From the NCBI GenBank assembly GCA_013153105.1, contig JAADFC010000064.1:1-6129 (forward strand): a stretch of DNA of 6,129 nt, read 5' to 3'. The notes under the pieces are model-generated. The model saw nothing but the letters and a program-made list of their open reading frames with translations, did not search any database and had not been told where the DNA came from. This stretch comes from Thermoproteota archaeon. GTDB taxonomy: Archaea > Thermoproteota > Thermoprotei_A > Sulfolobales > Pyrodictiaceae. Both the position numbers and the translations under genes were made by a program. Of this stretch, positions 4,260-6,129 are shown one piece after another (within the stretch, counting starts at the first letter, position 1; every line of letters starts with the position of its first letter).

Positions 4260-5348
4260 TTGGCGTGCGTGGATGGCGAGTGGCTGCTGACCCCGGGCCC
4301 TGTTGCCGTCCACCCCGAGGCGTTGAAGGCTATGGCTAGGCAGGTGGTGAGCCACAGGTCGCAGGCGTTCCGGGAGCTGCTGGCGTCGGTTAGGGAGAAG
4401 CTCGCCAGAGTGTATGGGGGCGGTGAGGTGCTGGTGCTCACCGGTAGCGGTACCCTGGCGGTGGACTCGATGGCCTGGAGCCTGGTGGAGCCCGGGGAGA
4501 GGGTGCTAGTGGTGAGCCACGGCGAGTTCGGCGGGAGGCTGGCGGAGAGCCTGCGGCGGCGCGGCGCTGTGGTGGAGACCCTGGAGCCCCCGGAGCCCGG
4601 CGCGGCGGTCGACGCGGGGGAGGTGGCTGCGAGGCTGGAGCAGGGCGGCTACGCGGCGGTGGCCATGGTCTACACGGAGACGAGCCTCGGGCTCAGCTAC
4701 CGCGACGCCGAGACGGTGGCTAAGGCTGCGAGGGAGGCGGGGGCGCTGGTGCTCGTTGACGCCGTCTCAGCCCTAGCCGGCGAGAGGGTGCCCCCGCCCC
4801 CGCTCGTGGACGCTGTGGCGTCCGCGTCACAGAAGGCGCTGGCCGCGCCCCCGGGGCTGAGCTTCGTCGCGGTGAGCGAGGCGGCCCTGGAGAAGATGGC
4901 CGGGCTCCGCAGCCCGCCCCCGCCGTACCTGGACCTCGCCAAGGCGGCGGGGTTCCACCGGGACCGGGGCGAGACCCCGTTCACGCCCGCGGTCAACCTG
5001 CTCTACGCGCTTGACAGGGCTCTAGACCTCATACTTGAGGTGGGCGTGGAGGCCTGGGTGGAGAGGCACGAGAGGAGGGCCAGGCTGCTCTACGAGCAGC
5101 TGCCGCGCCTGGGGCTGGAGCCCGTCGCCGTGGAGCCGAGGTACCGGGCGAACACGGTGGCGGCCTTCTACACGCCGGTGCCCAGCTCGAGGCTAGCGGC
5201 GGCGCTGGCGAGGCGCTGCATACGCGTGGCCCGGGGCATGGGGGAGCTGAGGGAGAAGGTGGTCAGGATATCCACCATGGGCTGGCTCGGCGACGAGGTG
5301 TACGAGCAGCTCCCCGCGGCGATAGAGGAGGCCCTCCGGGGGGCCTAG
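4260..5348 (+). CDS. Class V PLP-dependent aminotransferase (probable phosphoserine or serine/alanine-glyoxylate type)
   Basis: This encodes 362 residues from TTG 4260. It is a fold-type I aminotransferase of the alanine-glyoxylate/serine-pyruvate group. Landmarks: LLTPGP (9-14) at the N-terminus, TGSGT (61-65) for the PLP phosphate, YTETS (138-142, the HxETS-like segment), D167 (LVDAVSAL) pairing with the pyridine nitrogen, and the Schiff-base lysine K192 in SASQKALAAPPG. VRISTMG (335-341) carries R336, the usual substrate-carboxylate arginine; relatives have RIGHMG. Lying 27 bases behind serA, it is the natural candidate for the SerC step, 3-phosphohydroxypyruvate plus glutamate to phosphoserine; in methanococci a class V enzyme (MJ0959) has been shown able to do this. 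It is not a canonical SerC. GTG 4236 would give 370 residues and a three-base gap, but lacks a ribosome-binding site. The stop overlaps that of the opposing ABC gene in CTAG (5345-5348). Confidence 0.9.
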   Translation: MACVDGEWLLTPGPVAVHPEALKAMARQVVSHRSQAFRELLASVREKLARVYGGGEVLVLTGSGTLAVDSMAWSLVEPGERVLVVSHGEFGGRLAESLRRRGAVVETLEPPEPGAAVDAGEVAARLEQGGYAAVAMVYTETSLGLSYRDAETVAKAAREAGALVLVDAVSALAGERVPPPPLVDAVASASQKALAAPPGLSFVAVSEAALEKMAGLRSPPPPYLDLAKAAGFHRDRGETPFTPAVNLLYALDRALDLILEVGVEAWVERHERRARLLYEQLPRLGLEPVAVEPRYRANTVAAFYTPVPSSRLAAALARRCIRVARGMGELREKVVRISTMGWLGDEVYEQLPAAIEEALRGA

Positions 5349-6129
5349 CAGGAGGCGAGCCTGCACACGCCCCCCCGCAGCCTCAGCCTCGCCGCCCCCG
5401 CCCGGCGCAGCTCCCACGCCAGCCAGGGGTCCACGTAGCCCCGCAGCCTCAGGCTGGAGCCCCGCCACTCAAGCTCCACCAGCACCCGGCCCCTCTCCCT
5501 CCACATGCCCCTCAGCCTCCACCCGCCCCGCGGGTGGGGGAGGGGCTCCACGGCCTCCGGGTGCACCGCGACGCAGCCCCCGAGGCCCAGCCAGGCTGCG
5601 TCGTGGAGGAGGTTGAAGCCCAGCAGCTCCGCCGCCTCCAGGCTCCGGGGGCACGTGTAGACCCTGCCAGCCTCGCCGGTCTCCGCAACCCTGCCGGCGT
5701 GGAGCACTGTTATCTCCTCGGCCAGGCGGAGCGCCTCATCCAGGTCGTGTGTCACATGGAGCACTGCGACGCCCTCCTCCCTGGGGAGCCTGGAGAGCAG
5801 CTCCGCCGCCGCCTCCGCGGTGGACCGGTCCAGGTGGCTGAGGGGCTCGTCGAGCAGCAGCAGCCGCGGCCTAGCGGCGAGCGCCGCCGCAAGCGCGGCG
5901 CGCTGCAGCTGCCCCCCGCTCACCTCCACCGGCCTCCTATCGGCGACCCCCGCTACGCCGAGCCGCTCCAGAAGCCTCGCAGCCTCCCGCCGCGCCTCCC
6001 ACCGGGGCAGGCGGCCCCTCAGCTCGGCGGCGAGCGCCACGTTCTCGAGTATAGACATGTGGGGCAGCAGCCCCGGCATCTGGTGGACCAGCGCGACCCC
6101 CCGCTCCCAGGGCGGCAGCCCGGTGACAT
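5345..6129 (-). CDS. ABC transporter ATP-binding protein, molybdate/tungstate/sulfate type, 5' end outside window
   Basis: This cytoplasmic ATPase probably energises uptake of an oxyanion. The frame is open to the right edge (about 260 residues visible), so Walker A and the start are missing; the ATG at 6079 is internal. Numbering from that ATG, just before it lies VTGLPPWERGVALVHQ with the Q-loop glutamine, followed by MPGLLPHMSILENVA. Then come signature VSGGQLQR (53-60), Walker B LLLLDE (73-78), a D-loop within SHLD (81-84) and the H-loop VTHD (109-112, H111). The segment AAELLGFNLL (149-158) leads into a TOBE-like beta domain (about 165-244, VAVHPEAVEPL onward), as in ModC/WtpC/CysA proteins. 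The match to WtpC/ModC is by overall pattern. A tungstate transporter would suit a hyperthermophile, but the substrate cannot be read here. Permease and binding protein are presumably upstream on this strand. The terminal RGGVCRLASC has two cysteines of unknown relevance. Confidence 0.92.
   Translation of the reverse strand, partial: VTGLPPWERGVALVHQMPGLLPHMSILENVALAAELRGRLPRWEARREAARLLERLGVAGVADRRPVEVSGGQLQRAALAAALAARPRLLLLDEPLSHLDRSTAEAAAELLSRLPREEGVAVLHVTHDLDEALRLAEEITVLHAGRVAETGEAGRVYTCPRSLEAAELLGFNLLHDAAWLGLGGCVAVHPEAVEPLPHPRGGWRLRGMWRERGRVLVELEWRGSSLRLRGYVDPWLAWELRRAGAARLRLRGGVCRLASC

Overview
The window is GC-rich and densely coded. Frequent AGG, AGA and ATA codons, GTG/TTG starts, GGAGGTG or GGTG ribosome-binding sites and short TATA-like promoters point to a hyperthermophilic archaeon, most likely a crenarchaeote of the Desulfurococcales type. 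This is an inference from style and gene families; there is no rRNA marker. Six proteins can be assigned to families, one membrane protein cannot, and one very small membrane protein is a candidate. No tRNA, rRNA, CRISPR array or insertion sequence was seen.

Left part (1-1421, + strand): the 3' two thirds of an OppF/DppF-type peptide-family ABC transporter ATPase, cut by the left edge and carrying the four-cysteine C-terminal domain. It is followed by a polytopic membrane protein of unknown function whose GTG start lies just after a perfect hairpin.

Middle part (1466-2225, - strand): a fluoride-resistance pair. crcB (Fluc fluoride channel) overlaps a downstream DUF190 gene with a PII-like fold. 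The crcB ribosome-binding site lies inside a predicted stem that begins about where transcription should start, so it is a candidate cis-regulatory element. The 168 bases upstream hold weak TATA-like elements facing both ways and lead on the + strand to a possible 31-residue single-span membrane protein.

Next (2486-3157, - strand): a stand-alone protein with the PC-x3-KPY-x2-S motif of the archaeosine synthase (ArcS) core domain, but without the final histidine of that motif. It is divergent from serA across a compact AT-rich promoter region.

Right part: serA (D-3-phosphoglycerate dehydrogenase, short type) and a class V PLP aminotransferase form a two-gene serine-biosynthesis operon, in which the aminotransferase probably does the SerC step. 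Convergent to it, and cut by the right edge, is an ABC ATPase of the molybdate/tungstate/sulfate type with a TOBE-like tail. At two convergent junctions the opposing genes share one CTAG palindrome as overlapping TAG stops. The most interesting points are the ArcS-like orphan domain, the crcB leader hairpin, the tiny ORF and the conflict over the serA start.
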